The notes beneath the pieces were generated by a model. It made no database searches and was not told the DNA's origin. It saw nothing but the letters and a program-made list of their open reading frames with translations. Below, one piece after another: positions 48,800-57,495 of a DNA stretch of 64,000 bases (position 1 is the first letter of the stretch; each line of letters opens with the position of its first letter). Source of the DNA: an uncultured Eubacteriales bacterium (GTDB taxonomy: Bacteria > Bacillota > Clostridia > Christensenellales > Aristaeellaceae); assembly GCA_900315675.1 (NCBI GenBank), contig OMZY01000007.1, positions 62,001 through 126,000 on the forward strand, read 5' to 3'. The position numbers were made by a program, and so were the translations under genes.

Positions 48800-49863
48800 C
48801 CGAACGGATCAAAGACCTGATTACCCGGCTTCAGGAAGAGCACAGCCTTTCCGAGGCGGAGTACGCGGAGCTGATTACCGGCCGGGATAAGGAAGCGGCG
48901 GCGCTGCTGGCCGGGATGGCCGAAAAAACGCGGAAAGCCGTCTTCGGGGACGCGGTCTACACCCGGGGACTGATCGAGATCAGCAGTATCTGCAAAAACA
49001 ACTGCCTGTACTGCGGCATCCGCCGGAGCAACCCGCAGGCGGAGCGCTACCGGCTGACAGCGGAGGAAATCCTTTCCTGCGCGGATGAAGGGTATACGCT
49101 GGGTTTCCGTACCTTCGTGCTGCAGGGCGGCGAGGATCCCTTCTTCACGGATGAAGTGCTGTGCGGCATTGTGCGGGAGCTGAAGAAGCGCCACCCGGAC
49201 TGCGCGGTCACCCTGTCCATGGGGGAGCGGAGCCGGGAAAGCTACCGGGCGCTGCATGAAGCGGGAGCGGACCGGTACCTGCTGCGCCACGAAACCGCAG
49301 ACGCCGGCCACTACGCGAAACTGCACCCGGAGGAAATGTCCTTTGACAACCGGATGCGGTGCCTGCAGGACCTGAAGGAAATCGGCTACCAGGTAGGCTG
49401 CGGCTTCATGGTGGGTTCGCCTTTCCAGACGCCGGAAACGCTGGCGAAGGACCTGAAGTTTCTTGAAACCTTCCGTCCTGCCATGTGCGGCATCGGGCCC
49501 TTCATTCCCCACCGGAACACACCCTTCCGGGATGAACCGGCAGGCACGCTGGAGCTGACCCTGTTCCTGCTTTCCGTAATCCGGCTGATCCTGCCGGAGG
49601 TGTTGCTGCCCGCCACCACCGCGCTGGGAACCATCCATCCTCTGGGAAGGGAGATGGGCATCCAGGCCGGGGCGAACGTGGTGATGCCGAACCTGTCCCC
49701 CGTCAGCGTACGGAAAAAATATGAGCTTTATAACAACAAGATCTGCACCGGCGAAGAGTCCGCGCAGTGCCGCGGCTGCCTGGAGCAGCGCATGAAATCT
49801 GTCGGCTGTTACCTGGCCGTAGCCCGGGGAGACGCTCCGGGATATACAGGACAACGAATGTAA
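48796..49863 (+). CDS. hydE: [FeFe]-hydrogenase maturase HydE, radical SAM
   Basis: The 355-residue radical SAM enzyme has the cluster motif CKNNCLYCGIR (about residues 63-73), then EGYTLGFRTFVLQGGEDP and a TIM-barrel body ending in a small C-terminal cysteine group (CRGCLEQRMKSVGC). HydE acts on the HydG product to help build the dithiomethylamine-bridged subcluster. Length fits the family. It is translationally coupled to hydF. Confidence 0.97.
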   Translation: MTERIKDLITRLQEEHSLSEAEYAELITGRDKEAAALLAGMAEKTRKAVFGDAVYTRGLIEISSICKNNCLYCGIRRSNPQAERYRLTAEEILSCADEGYTLGFRTFVLQGGEDPFFTDEVLCGIVRELKKRHPDCAVTLSMGERSRESYRALHEAGADRYLLRHETADAGHYAKLHPEEMSFDNRMRCLQDLKEIGYQVGCGFMVGSPFQTPETLAKDLKFLETFRPAMCGIGPFIPHRNTPFRDEPAGTLELTLFLLSVIRLILPEVLLPATTALGTIHPLGREMGIQAGANVVMPNLSPVSVRKKYELYNNKICTGEESAQCRGCLEQRMKSVGCYLAVARGDAPGYTGQRM

Positions 49864-49884
49864 AGAAAGAAGAGGTAAAAAATC

Positions 49885-51333
49885 ATGGCAGTGTACAATC
49901 CCAAATCCCTGAAAGCGGAAGAGTTCATCAACGACGAGGAGATCCGCGCCACACTGGCCTACGCGGAGGAAAACAAGAATAATGTGGAACTGATCGACCG
50001 GATCCTGGAAAAGGCCCGGCCGGTAAAAAATGGAAACGGTTGTACCTGCGCAGGCCTGACCCACCGGGAGGCTTCCGTGCTGCTGGCCTGCGAGATTCCG
50101 GAAAAGATTCAGAAGATGTACGAGATCGCCGAAGAGATCAAACTGGCCTTCTACGGCAACCGCATCGTCCTCTTCGCGCCCCTGTACCTTTCCAACTACT
50201 GCGTCAACGGCTGCCTCTACTGCCCCTATCACCTGAAGAACAAGCACATTGCCCGGAAGAAGCTGACCCAGGAGGAGGTCCGGGCGGAAGTCATCGCCCT
50301 GCAGGATATGGGCCATAAGCGGCTGGCCATCGAAGCCGGTGAGGATCCGGTAAACAATCCCATCGAGTATATCCTGGACTGTATCAAAACCATCTACAGC
50401 GTGCATCACAAGAACGGCGACATCCGCCGGGTCAACGTGAACATCGCCGCCACCACCGTGGAGAACTACCGGAAGCTGAAGGAAGCCGGCATCGGCACCT
50501 ATATCCTGTTCCAGGAAACCTACCATAAGGAAAGCTACCTGAAGCTTCATCCCACCGGCCCCAAGCATGACTATGACTACCATACGGAAGCCATGGACCG
50601 GGCCATGGAAGGCGGTATCGACGACGTAGGCCTGGGCGTCCTGTTCGGCCTGGAGCTGTACAAGTATGAATTTGCCGGCCTGATCATGCACGCGGAACAC
50701 CTGGAAGCGGTGCACGGCGTGGGTCCGCACACCATCAGCGTTCCACGGGTCAAGCGGGCGGACGACATCGATCCGGACATGTTCGACAACGGTATTGACG
50801 ACGAAACCTTCACGAAGATCGCCGCCTGTATCCGCCTGGCGGTTCCCTATACCGGCATGATCGTTTCCACCCGGGAATCCGAAGAGGTCCGGAAACGGCT
50901 GCTGCAGGTGGGCATCTCCCAGGTCAGCGGCGCCTCCCGCACCTCCGTGGGCGGCTATACCCAGGAAGAGCGCCCCCACGACACGGAGCAGTTTGACGTT
51001 TCCGACCAGCGGACCCTGGACGAGGTGGTGCACTGGCTGATGCAGACCGGTCATATCCCGTCCTTCTGCACCGCCTGCTACCGGGAAGGCCGGACCGGTG
51101 ACCGGTTCATGAGCCTGTGCAAGAACGGCCAGATCCTGAACTGCTGCCATCCCAACGCCTTGATGACCCTGGCGGAATACCTGGAGGATTACGCCTCCCC
51201 GGAGACCAAGGAAACCGGCTATAAGATGATTGAAGAAGAGCTGAAGAGGATTCCGAAGGAAAAGGTCCGGCAGATCGCGGAAGAGCATATCCGGGATATC
51301 CGGTCCTCCAACAGGCGGGACTTCAGGTTCTGA
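49885..51333 (+). CDS. hydG: [FeFe]-hydrogenase maturase HydG, radical SAM tyrosine lyase
   Basis: The 482-residue protein has the radical SAM motif CVNGCLYCPY (about residue 110) and the C-terminal auxiliary-cluster motif CTACYREG...LCKNG, typical of HydG. It cleaves tyrosine to give CO and cyanide ligands for the H-cluster. GAAGAGG lies about 10 nt before the ATG. It is last in the operon, followed by a strong terminator. No hydrogenase structural gene lies in the window. Confidence 0.97.
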   Translation: MAVYNPKSLKAEEFINDEEIRATLAYAEENKNNVELIDRILEKARPVKNGNGCTCAGLTHREASVLLACEIPEKIQKMYEIAEEIKLAFYGNRIVLFAPLYLSNYCVNGCLYCPYHLKNKHIARKKLTQEEVRAEVIALQDMGHKRLAIEAGEDPVNNPIEYILDCIKTIYSVHHKNGDIRRVNVNIAATTVENYRKLKEAGIGTYILFQETYHKESYLKLHPTGPKHDYDYHTEAMDRAMEGGIDDVGLGVLFGLELYKYEFAGLIMHAEHLEAVHGVGPHTISVPRVKRADDIDPDMFDNGIDDETFTKIAACIRLAVPYTGMIVSTRESEEVRKRLLQVGISQVSGASRTSVGGYTQEERPHDTEQFDVSDQRTLDEVVHWLMQTGHIPSFCTACYREGRTGDRFMSLCKNGQILNCCHPNALMTLAEYLEDYASPETKETGYKMIEEELKRIPKEKVRQIAEEHIRDIRSSNRRDFRF

Positions 51334-51338
51334 AAAGA

Positions 51339-51366
51339 AGCGCTGACACATGTCAGCGCTTTTTCA
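51339..51366 (+). terminator. Intrinsic terminator of the hyd operon
   Basis: A perfect AGCGCTGACA/TGTCAGCGCT stem with a 2-nt loop runs into TTTTTCAAAAAG. It may also serve the convergent ZIP gene. Confidence 0.9.
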
Positions 51367-51379
51367 AAAAGATGACTTT

Positions 51380-52171
51380 TTATCCCAAAGCAACGTCAAG
51401 AGCCATCATGACGGTGAAGCCCAGAGAAAACATGAGCACGCCGACATTGGAGTGTTCGCCGGTGGACATCTCCGGAATCAGCTCCTCCGCCACCACATAG
51501 ATCATGGCGCCCGCCGCGAAGCTGAGCAGGTAAGGCATGGCCGGCACAACAGCCGAGGCTGCCACGATCGTCAGCAGCGCGCCGACGGGTTCCACAATGC
51601 CGGAGAGTACTCCGTCCGCAAAAGCCTTCCCCTTGCTCTTTCCTTCCGCGCACAGGGGCATGGAGATAATCGCGCCCTCCGGAAAATTCTGGATGGCAAT
51701 TCCCAGGGCCAGCGCCAGCGCGCCGCCCGCAGTAATCTCCGCGGAGCCGGACAGCAGGCCGGCATAAACCACACCCACCGCCATGCCTTCCGGGATGTTA
51801 TGAAGCGTCACGGCCAGCACCATCATGCTGGTCCGGGCCAGGCGGGTTTTCGGGCCCTCCGCCTTCTCCGCGAACATATGCAGGTGCGGAATCACCCTGT
51901 CCAGCAGGAGCAGGAAAAGAACGCCTGCCCAGAAACCGGCTGCTGCCGGCATAAAGGCCCATTTTCCCATTCCTTCTGCCTGTTCCATGGCGGGAATCAG
52001 CAGGCTCCAGACAGAAGCGGCTGTCATCACGCCGCCGGCAAACCCGGTCAGTGCCCGCTGTACTCCCTGGCTCAGGTTTTTTCTCATAAAAAAGACGCAG
52101 GCGGAGCCCGCCGCTGTTCCCACGAAGGGAATCAGCAGACCCAGCACAGTCTTCATATCCATTGCGTTCAT
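51380..52171 (-). CDS. ZIP family metal transporter
   Basis: The 263-residue protein has eight predicted transmembrane helices and the two conserved metal-binding helices: VTLHNIPEGMAVG (helix 4) and IAIQNFPEGAIIS (helix 5). ZIP (ZupT-type) carriers move zinc, iron or manganese into the cytoplasm. AAAGGAGG lies 9 nt before the ATG and is one arm of a long palindrome that contains a DtxR/MntR-like operator, suggesting metal-dependent repression. It is divergent from the Znu operon. Confidence 0.93.
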   Translation of the reverse strand: MNAMDMKTVLGLLIPFVGTAAGSACVFFMRKNLSQGVQRALTGFAGGVMTAASVWSLLIPAMEQAEGMGKWAFMPAAAGFWAGVLFLLLLDRVIPHLHMFAEKAEGPKTRLARTSMMVLAVTLHNIPEGMAVGVVYAGLLSGSAEITAGGALALALGIAIQNFPEGAIISMPLCAEGKSKGKAFADGVLSGIVEPVGALLTIVAASAVVPAMPYLLSFAAGAMIYVVAEELIPEMSTGEHSNVGVLMFSLGFTVMMALDVALG

Positions 52172-52180
52172 GTGTTTTGC

Positions 52181-52222
52181 CTCCTTTGTGGTTGTTAGAT
52201 TTGTCTAACTACCACAAAGGAG
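52181..52222. promoter_or_regulatory. Metal-regulator palindrome in the ZIP leader
   Basis: The arms CTCCTTTGTGGT/ACCACAAAGGAG enclose GTTAG-N6-CTAAC (52194-52209), centred on TTAGATTTGTCTAA. A TATACT -10 (52228-52223) on the minus strand precedes it. DtxR/MntR-family operators have this TTAGnnnnnnCTAA form. Confidence 0.65.
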
Positions 52223-52293
52223 TATATCACACTTTATACCGGAACAAAAGAGAAAAAAGCGGATTTCAGGAAAATCTCTGCCATAAAAAAGAG

Positions 52294-52327
52294 CTGTTCC
52301 CCGGCACATCCCGAAACCGGGGAACAG
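52294..52327 (-). terminator. Minus-strand terminator in the divergent metal region
   Basis: A perfect CTGTTCCCCGG/CCGGGGAACAG stem with a 12-nt loop is followed on the minus strand by CTTTTTTATG. No minus-strand gene ends here; it may end a short transcript starting near 52345. Confidence 0.6.
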
Positions 52328-52337
52328 TCAGAAGGGG

Positions 52338-52351
52338 TTAGTCGTGTCTAA
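52338..52351. promoter_or_regulatory. Second DtxR/MntR-like box
   Basis: TTAGTCGTGTCTAA shares TTAG and TGTCTAA with the site at 52195-52208. It lies in the shared ZIP/Znu upstream region, 127 bp before the first gene of the Znu operon. A minus-strand TTGACA is at 52383-52378. Confidence 0.55.
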
Positions 52352-52477
52352 TCGTAAACAACATACCCCGTTTCTTCTGTCAAGCATCCGCTTTTCTGTT
52401 TTTGCCCTTTTGCCCGGAAAAATCTTTCAGTCTTGACACCTGTGATAGAATACGGACAGGAAAGGAGGGGACGAACT

Positions 52478-52777
52478 GTGAACGCACGCAAACGCGGATA
52501 CGCTCTGCTGCTCTGTGTCGGTCTGATCCTGGCACTGTTTGTTTCATCTGCCTTTCTGATCCATGAAGCGGATCATGACTGCTCAGGCGAAGACTGCCCC
52601 ATCTGCCGGACCATCGCACTGACAACCGCCCTGATGCGGACGCTCTGCCTGGCCGCCGCCATATGGCTGTTCGGTTCTGTGCTGACCGCCATCCTGTCCG
52701 CCTGCCATGTTCCGGAATCCGTCTGCCTTCATACAGAGGGCACGCCGGTCAGCCGGAAAACCCGGATCAACGATTAA
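52478..52777 (+). CDS. Small membrane protein with H/C metal-binding motif (99 aa)
   Basis: The 99-residue protein (GTG start at 52478, AAAGGAGGGG 9 nt upstream) has two hydrophobic helices flanking an external loop HEADHDCSGEDCPICRT, a likely metal-binding cluster of two His and three Cys with acidic residues. It lies at the head of the Znu-type uptake genes, so it may sense or hand over metal. No named family is certain; it is reminiscent of short DUF2946-type proteins. Confidence 0.7.
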   Translation: MNARKRGYALLLCVGLILALFVSSAFLIHEADHDCSGEDCPICRTIALTTALMRTLCLAAAIWLFGSVLTAILSACHVPESVCLHTEGTPVSRKTRIND

Positions 52778-52787
52778 CTGAACCCTA

Positions 52788-52856
52788 AACAGGAATTTCA
52801 AAGGAACCCGTATGCCCGTCAGGCATCCGCGGTGTTTTGGAGTTCCTGTTTTTTTC
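52788..52856 (+). terminator. Structured terminator between the small gene and znuA
   Basis: The outer arms AACAGGAA/TTCCTGTT run into TTTTTTTC; inside are CAAA/TTTG pairing and an ATGCC/GGCAT hairpin. It precedes znuA by about 45 bp and may attenuate the operon. Confidence 0.6.
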
Positions 52857-52900
52857 GTGCCTGAAAACAGTGAATTGATTGAAACCGGAGGAAAAACGAT

Positions 52901-53953
52901 ATGAAAAAGATTCTTGCCATAATGCTTTCCCTGATGCTGCTGACCGGCCTGTTTCCCTGCGCGGGCGTGGCTGAAAGCAAACCTCTGACCGTCGTCACCA
53001 CCATCTTCCCGATCTATGACTGGGCCCGGCAGATCATCGGCGAAAATGAAAACACCAACCTGGTGCTGCTGCTGGACAACGGCGTGGACCTGCATTCCTA
53101 TCAGCCTTCCGCGCAGGATATTATGACCATCTCCACCGCGGATCTGTTCATCTATGTCGGCGGCGAAAGCGACGAGTGGGTGGAGGATGTGCTTGAATCC
53201 GCCATGAATCCCGACCTGGTGGCCATCAGCCTGACGGAAGCCATGGGCGAAGACCTGAAGGAAGAGGAAATCGTCGAAGGCATGCAGCATGAACACGGTC
53301 ACGACCATGACGAGGACCATGACTACGACCATGAGGAAGAGCATGATCACGACGAGGATCATGATGAAGATCATGACCATGATGAAGATCACGACCATGA
53401 CCATGAGCATGAGGACGAATATGATGAGCATGTATGGCTGAGCCTGCGCAACGCGCGGAAGCTGACTGTCGCTATCGCCGAAGCGCTGGCCGGTATTGAC
53501 GCCGCCAACGCGGACGCAATCCGGGAAAATGCTGCCGCTTACGATGCACAGCTGCAGGAACTGGACGCGAAATATACCGAAACCGTGGAAAACGCGGCCC
53601 TGAAAACCGTGCTGTTCGGCGACCGCTTCCCCTTCCGTTACCTGACAGACGATTACGGCCTGACCTATTACGCCGCCTTCACCGGCTGCTCCGCGGAATC
53701 TGAAGCCAGCTTTGAAACCATCGCCTTCCTGGCCGGCAAGGCGGATGAACTGAACCTGCCCGCCGTGCTGACCATCGAAGGCGGCAACCATAAGATTGCC
53801 GATACCATCATTGCCGCTTCCGCCAAAGCAGACCGCAAAGTGCTGACCATGAACTCCATGCAGTCCGTGACAGCGGAAGACGTGAAGAACGGCATGACCT
53901 ACCTGTCCATGATGGAAGAAAACCTGACTGTGCTGAAAGAAGCACTGAACTGA
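52901..53953 (+). CDS. znuA: Zinc ABC transporter substrate-binding protein (ZnuA-like)
   Basis: The 350-residue protein has a signal peptide (cleavage near GVAES) and the cluster 9 metal-binding fold: VVTTIFPIYDWARQI, DLHSYQPSAQD with a metal His, FGDRFPFRYLTDDYGL, and ILTIEGGN near the end. A loop of about 45 residues (roughly 127-173) is almost only His, Asp and Glu, the zinc-collecting loop typical of ZnuA. GGAGG lies 9 nt before the ATG. The ATPase and permease genes follow. Confidence 0.95.
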   Translation: MKKILAIMLSLMLLTGLFPCAGVAESKPLTVVTTIFPIYDWARQIIGENENTNLVLLLDNGVDLHSYQPSAQDIMTISTADLFIYVGGESDEWVEDVLESAMNPDLVAISLTEAMGEDLKEEEIVEGMQHEHGHDHDEDHDYDHEEEHDHDEDHDEDHDHDEDHDHDHEHEDEYDEHVWLSLRNARKLTVAIAEALAGIDAANADAIRENAAAYDAQLQELDAKYTETVENAALKTVLFGDRFPFRYLTDDYGLTYYAAFTGCSAESEASFETIAFLAGKADELNLPAVLTIEGGNHKIADTIIAASAKADRKVLTMNSMQSVTAEDVKNGMTYLSMMEENLTVLKEALN

Positions 53954-53966
53954 CGGAGGAATCGGG

Positions 53967-54650
53967 ATGGCTCAACTGACCTGTGATCATCTCCGGCTCG
54001 GATACGAAGGACGGCCCGTGCTGGAAGACCTGTCTTTTTCGGTGCAGGCCGGCGATTATCTTTGTATCGTCGGGGAAAACGGTTCCGGAAAAACCACCCT
54101 TATGCGGACGATCCTCGGACTGCAGAAACCGCTGCAGGGCAGCATCCGTTTCGGAGACGGGCTGCGGGAAGGCGGAATCGGTTACCTGCCCCAGCAAACC
54201 AATGTGCAGAAGGATTTCCCTGCCACGGTCAGGGAAGTTGTGCTGTCCGGATGCCAGGCCCGGCTGAAAAACCGGCCCTTCTATTCGCGCGCGGATAAAA
54301 AACGCGCGGAGGAAAATATGAACAAAATGGGAATCAGCGCCTTTGCGAAGCGCTGTTTCCGTGAACTGTCCGGAGGCCAGCAGCAGCGTGTGCTACTGGC
54401 CCGGGCCCTTTGCGCAACGGAAAAACTACTGTTTCTGGATGAACCGGTTTCAGGGCTGGATCCGAATGTCACAGCAGAAATGTACGCGCTGATCCGGTCG
54501 CTGAACCGGGAAGGCGTTACCATCCTGATGATTTCCCATGACCTCGCGTCCGCCGTCCGGGAGGCTTCCCATATCCTGGCTGTCGGCGACTCCGTATTCT
54601 ACGGCACAAAGGAAGAATGGCTGGCAGAGAAGGGCGGTGAGCGGCTGTGA
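53967..54650 (+). CDS. znuC: Zinc ABC transporter ATP-binding protein (ZnuC-like)
   Basis: The 227-residue ATPase has Walker A GENGSGKTTL, signature LSGGQQQRVLLARAL, Walker B LLFLDEPVSGLDP and the His switch in MISHDL. It powers metal uptake with the ZnuA- and ZnuB-like proteins. The CGGAGG ribosome site is 7-8 nt upstream. It overlaps the permease start as GTGA (54647-54650). Confidence 0.95.
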   Translation: MAQLTCDHLRLGYEGRPVLEDLSFSVQAGDYLCIVGENGSGKTTLMRTILGLQKPLQGSIRFGDGLREGGIGYLPQQTNVQKDFPATVREVVLSGCQARLKNRPFYSRADKKRAEENMNKMGISAFAKRCFRELSGGQQQRVLLARALCATEKLLFLDEPVSGLDPNVTAEMYALIRSLNREGVTILMISHDLASAVREASHILAVGDSVFYGTKEEWLAEKGGERL

Positions 54651-55489
54651 TCGATATGCTCAATCTCTACCTGAGTTTCCCCTATGTCCAGCGCGCCATC
54701 ATTGTCGGCGTGCTGATCGCGCTTTGTTCCTCCCTGCTGGGCGTGACGCTGGTACTGAAACGCTTCTCCTATATCGGAGACGGCCTTTCCCATGTGGCCT
54801 TCGGCGCCATGGCCGTAGCCGGTATCCTGCGCCTGAGCAACGATATGCTCCTTGTGCTCCCCATCACCATGATCAGCGCCATACTGCTTCTCCGCTCCGG
54901 CCGGAATACACGGATCAAGGGAGACGCAGCCATCGCCATGATCTCTGTCGGCGCGCTGGCAGTAGGCTACCTGCTGCTGAACCTTTTCCACACTTCCGGC
55001 AATCTCTCCGGGGACGTATGCACCACGCTTTTCGGTTCCATGTCCATCCTGACGCTCCGGCCTGCCGAGGTCTGGCTGTGCCTGGGACTCTCCATCGCGG
55101 TGATGATCCTGTTCTTTGTTTTCTACAACCGGATTTTCGCCGTCACCTTTGACGAGGACTTTGCCCGCGCAACCGGTACCAGGGCGGACGCCTACAACCT
55201 GCTGATCGCCACTGTGATTGCCGTCATCATCGTGATGGCAATGAATCTGGTGGGATCCCTGCTGATCTCCGCCCTGATTATTTTCCCCGCCATGGCTGCC
55301 ATGCGGCTGTTCAAAAGCTTTCGTTCCGTCACGATCTGCTCCGCGGTGCTTTCAGTATGCTGCGCCCTGGCAGGCCTGCTGATCTCCATCCTGGCGGGAA
55401 CGCCGGTGGGATCAACCATCGTGGCGGCTGATATTGCGGCATTCCTGGCATGCTGCGGCGTCGTGAAACTGCAAAGGAGGACTGTCTGA
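54647..55489 (+). CDS. znuB: Zinc ABC transporter permease (ZnuB-like)
   Basis: The 280-residue protein has about eight transmembrane helices and the ABC-3 family features GDGLSHVAFGAMA and GSLLISALIIFPAMAA. The start is GTG at 54647, overlapping the znuC stop. It forms the channel of the metal importer. Its stop overlaps the next ATG by one base, so the downstream secreted protein belongs to the operon. Confidence 0.95.
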   Translation: MIDMLNLYLSFPYVQRAIIVGVLIALCSSLLGVTLVLKRFSYIGDGLSHVAFGAMAVAGILRLSNDMLLVLPITMISAILLLRSGRNTRIKGDAAIAMISVGALAVGYLLLNLFHTSGNLSGDVCTTLFGSMSILTLRPAEVWLCLGLSIAVMILFFVFYNRIFAVTFDEDFARATGTRADAYNLLIATVIAVIIVMAMNLVGSLLISALIIFPAMAAMRLFKSFRSVTICSAVLSVCCALAGLLISILAGTPVGSTIVAADIAAFLACCGVVKLQRRTV

Positions 55490-55935
55490 TGAAAAAGCGT
55501 TTTACCGTTTTCCTGGCGCTGTGCCTGGCGCTTGCATCCCTGTCCGCTGCTTTTGCGGAAACCGTCTCCGAACCGCTTCAGGTGGACCTGGATCTTTCAC
55601 AGATGAGCGGAACCATCGTCTACGCGGAAGTATACAATCTCATGTATGATCCCGCCCCCTATCTGGGAAAAGTACTCCGCATCCGGGGATACTACAGCTT
55701 CTTCCGGGATCCCGTCACCGACAGCGTCTACTATGCCTGCGTCATTCCGGACGCAACGGCCTGCTGCATGCAGGGAATCGAGTTTGTTCCGGCGGAAGAA
55801 CCCGCGGATCCTGATCATTACCAGGAAGACAGCGCGGATCTCACCGTCACCGGCCGGCTGGAAATGTATGATGATAACGGGGTCAGCTATCTGCATCTGG
55901 TCAACGCAGATGTACAGCTGAATCCGGAAACCTGA
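55489..55935 (+). CDS. Secreted OB-fold-like protein of the zinc operon
   Basis: The 148-residue protein has a signal peptide (cleavage near AFAE). The phrases YNLMYDPAPYLGKVLRIRGYYSF, ACVIPDATACCMQGIEFV and LTVTGRLEMYDDNGVSYLHL give the strand pattern of an OB-fold. The CC pair could bind metal. It is coupled to znuB (TGATG) and has AAAGGAGG upstream. Function unknown; its position suggests a role in extracytoplasmic metal handling. Confidence 0.78.
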   Translation: MKKRFTVFLALCLALASLSAAFAETVSEPLQVDLDLSQMSGTIVYAEVYNLMYDPAPYLGKVLRIRGYYSFFRDPVTDSVYYACVIPDATACCMQGIEFVPAEEPADPDHYQEDSADLTVTGRLEMYDDNGVSYLHLVNADVQLNPET

Positions 55936-55990
55936 TTCAGCTCAACGCAATTCATCATTCATATTGTTCAGATAACCGTGACAGGAGAAT

Positions 55991-56030
55991 CGTCCCCGAT
56001 GATCTTTCAGGATCATCCCGGGCGGTTTTT
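55991..56030 (+). terminator. Intrinsic terminator of the Znu operon
   Basis: A hairpin built on GATGATC/GGATCATC with outer CGTCCC/GGGCGG pairing runs into TTTTTTG. Confidence 0.8.
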
Positions 56031-56036
56031 TGTTGA

Positions 56037-56110
56037 TTTACACAATTTACAGCATTGTTACACCAATTTACAGTATTGTTACCCCGCCGTGTTGCAAACC
56101 ATGATACAAT
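56037..56110 (+). promoter_or_regulatory. Double TGTAA direct-repeat boxes and promoter of the LRR gene
   Basis: Two boxes, TTTACAGCATTGTTACA (56046-56062) and TTTACAGTATTGTTACC (56067-56083), are exactly 21 bp apart and stand 42 and 21 bp from TACAAT (56105-56110). An extra TTTACA is at 56037. It is the same motif and orientation as before the LRR genes at 16305 and 20419. Confidence 0.65.
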
Positions 56111-56178
56111 GCGTCCGAAAGGAATAATCGGCCGTTCAGGAAGAGGGCGGCTGACAAAACAGAAAGGGGACCCCACCA

Positions 56179-57447
56179 ATGAAGAAACTGCTTGCTTTCC
56201 TCCTGACCGCCATGCTGATCTGCGGCTCCGTTATTTCCGTATCATCCGCTGAAAAGAGTGGAGTATATGAATACAGGCTCCTGCTGGACGGAACAGCGGA
56301 AATCACCGACGTTGACAGCAGCTGCTCCGATAACGTGATTCCAGGAGAACTGGACGGCCATACCGTAACCGCTATCGGCCCCTCCGCGTTCTTCTACTGC
56401 AGCAAGCTCACGGATGTCACCCTCCCGGAGACCCTGACCTCCATCGGCAGGTATGCCTTTTCCACTTGCACCAAAATGAAATCCATCAACATTCCGGACA
56501 GCGTGCAGTTCATTGATGAAGGCGCCTTCGCTGATTGCTCCAAGCTGACCTCCTTCCGGATTTCACCGAATCACCCTGTCTATATCTTCAACAATGATAT
56601 GCTGCTCAACAAGAAGGACATGACCCTGCTCCAGTACACCGGCAAAGGCGGAGACTATGAGGTTTTCTGGGGAATCAAGGCCATCGGCGCCGGCGCTTTT
56701 GAAGGAAAGAACCTGAAGTCTGTTGTCATTCCGAGCAGCGTCACCTACATCGGAGACTTCGCTTTCCGCAGCATCCGCGGCCTGAAATCCATCTCCATCC
56801 CGGGCACTGTCACCTCCATCGGTTTCCAGAACTTCTACGGTGACAGCCAGCTGCAGTCCATCACCCTCCCAGCCGGCCTGAAAGAACTCGGCTACGGCTC
56901 CTTTGGATGGTGTACCGCCCTGAAATCCATTGAGGTTTCTCCGGACAACCCCTACTTCGAAATGAAGGACAACATGCTGATCGAAAAGGCGACTCAGAAG
57001 CTGGTCTACTTTTTGGATGCTGTCAACGGCACGCTGGAACTTCCCGACAGCATTCGTGAAATCGAAACAAACGCTTTTGAAAACAACAAAGGCCTGAAGG
57101 AAATCATCATCCCGAACAGCGTCCGGATTATCGGCAGCGCTGCCTTCAACGGCTGCCAGAATGTGACCGCGATTACCCTGCCTGAAGGACTGAAAGAAAT
57201 CAGCTTCTACACCTTTGAACGCTGTTCCAAACTGGAAAGCCTTGTAATTCCGGACGGCGTTACCTATATCGGCGGCTATGCCTTCGAAGACTGCAAGAGC
57301 CTGAAAGAGCTTGTCATTCCCGCCAGCGTAACAGAAATCCACAGCAATGCTTTCTACGGCTGCAAAAAGCTGGTCTGCACGGTTGCCGACGGATCCTACC
57401 CACAGAAATTCTGTGAAGAAAACAACATCCATTACATTGTTAAGTAA
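56179..57447 (+). CDS. Secreted BspA-type LRR protein
   Basis: The 422-residue protein has a signal peptide (cleavage near VSSAEK), then LRR_5 repeats throughout (LTDVTLPETLTSIGRYAFS, LKSVVIPSSVTYIGDFAF, LKEIIIPNSVRIIGSAAF), and a C-terminal cap SYPQKFCEENNIHY related to the caps of the five-module protein. It lacks the strand-rich CGxNLTW lead of that protein. Repeats similar to NPYFEMKDNMLI interrupt the LRRs, as in many gut BspA proteins. AAAGGGG precedes the ATG. Confidence 0.92.
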   Translation: MKKLLAFLLTAMLICGSVISVSSAEKSGVYEYRLLLDGTAEITDVDSSCSDNVIPGELDGHTVTAIGPSAFFYCSKLTDVTLPETLTSIGRYAFSTCTKMKSINIPDSVQFIDEGAFADCSKLTSFRISPNHPVYIFNNDMLLNKKDMTLLQYTGKGGDYEVFWGIKAIGAGAFEGKNLKSVVIPSSVTYIGDFAFRSIRGLKSISIPGTVTSIGFQNFYGDSQLQSITLPAGLKELGYGSFGWCTALKSIEVSPDNPYFEMKDNMLIEKATQKLVYFLDAVNGTLELPDSIREIETNAFENNKGLKEIIIPNSVRIIGSAAFNGCQNVTAITLPEGLKEISFYTFERCSKLESLVIPDGVTYIGGYAFEDCKSLKELVIPASVTEIHSNAFYGCKKLVCTVADGSYPQKFCEENNIHYIVK

Positions 57448-57495
57448 GGCAAAAGCCGGGGGCTCCCGAAGCCAGGATCCCGGCGCGCAGAAACA

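Noticed and set aside
48703-51351. An 882-codon open frame on the minus strand across hydE and hydG
   Set aside because: It lies wholly antisense to recognised HydF end, HydE and HydG genes with intact motifs. The long frame is a by-product of high GC codon usage.
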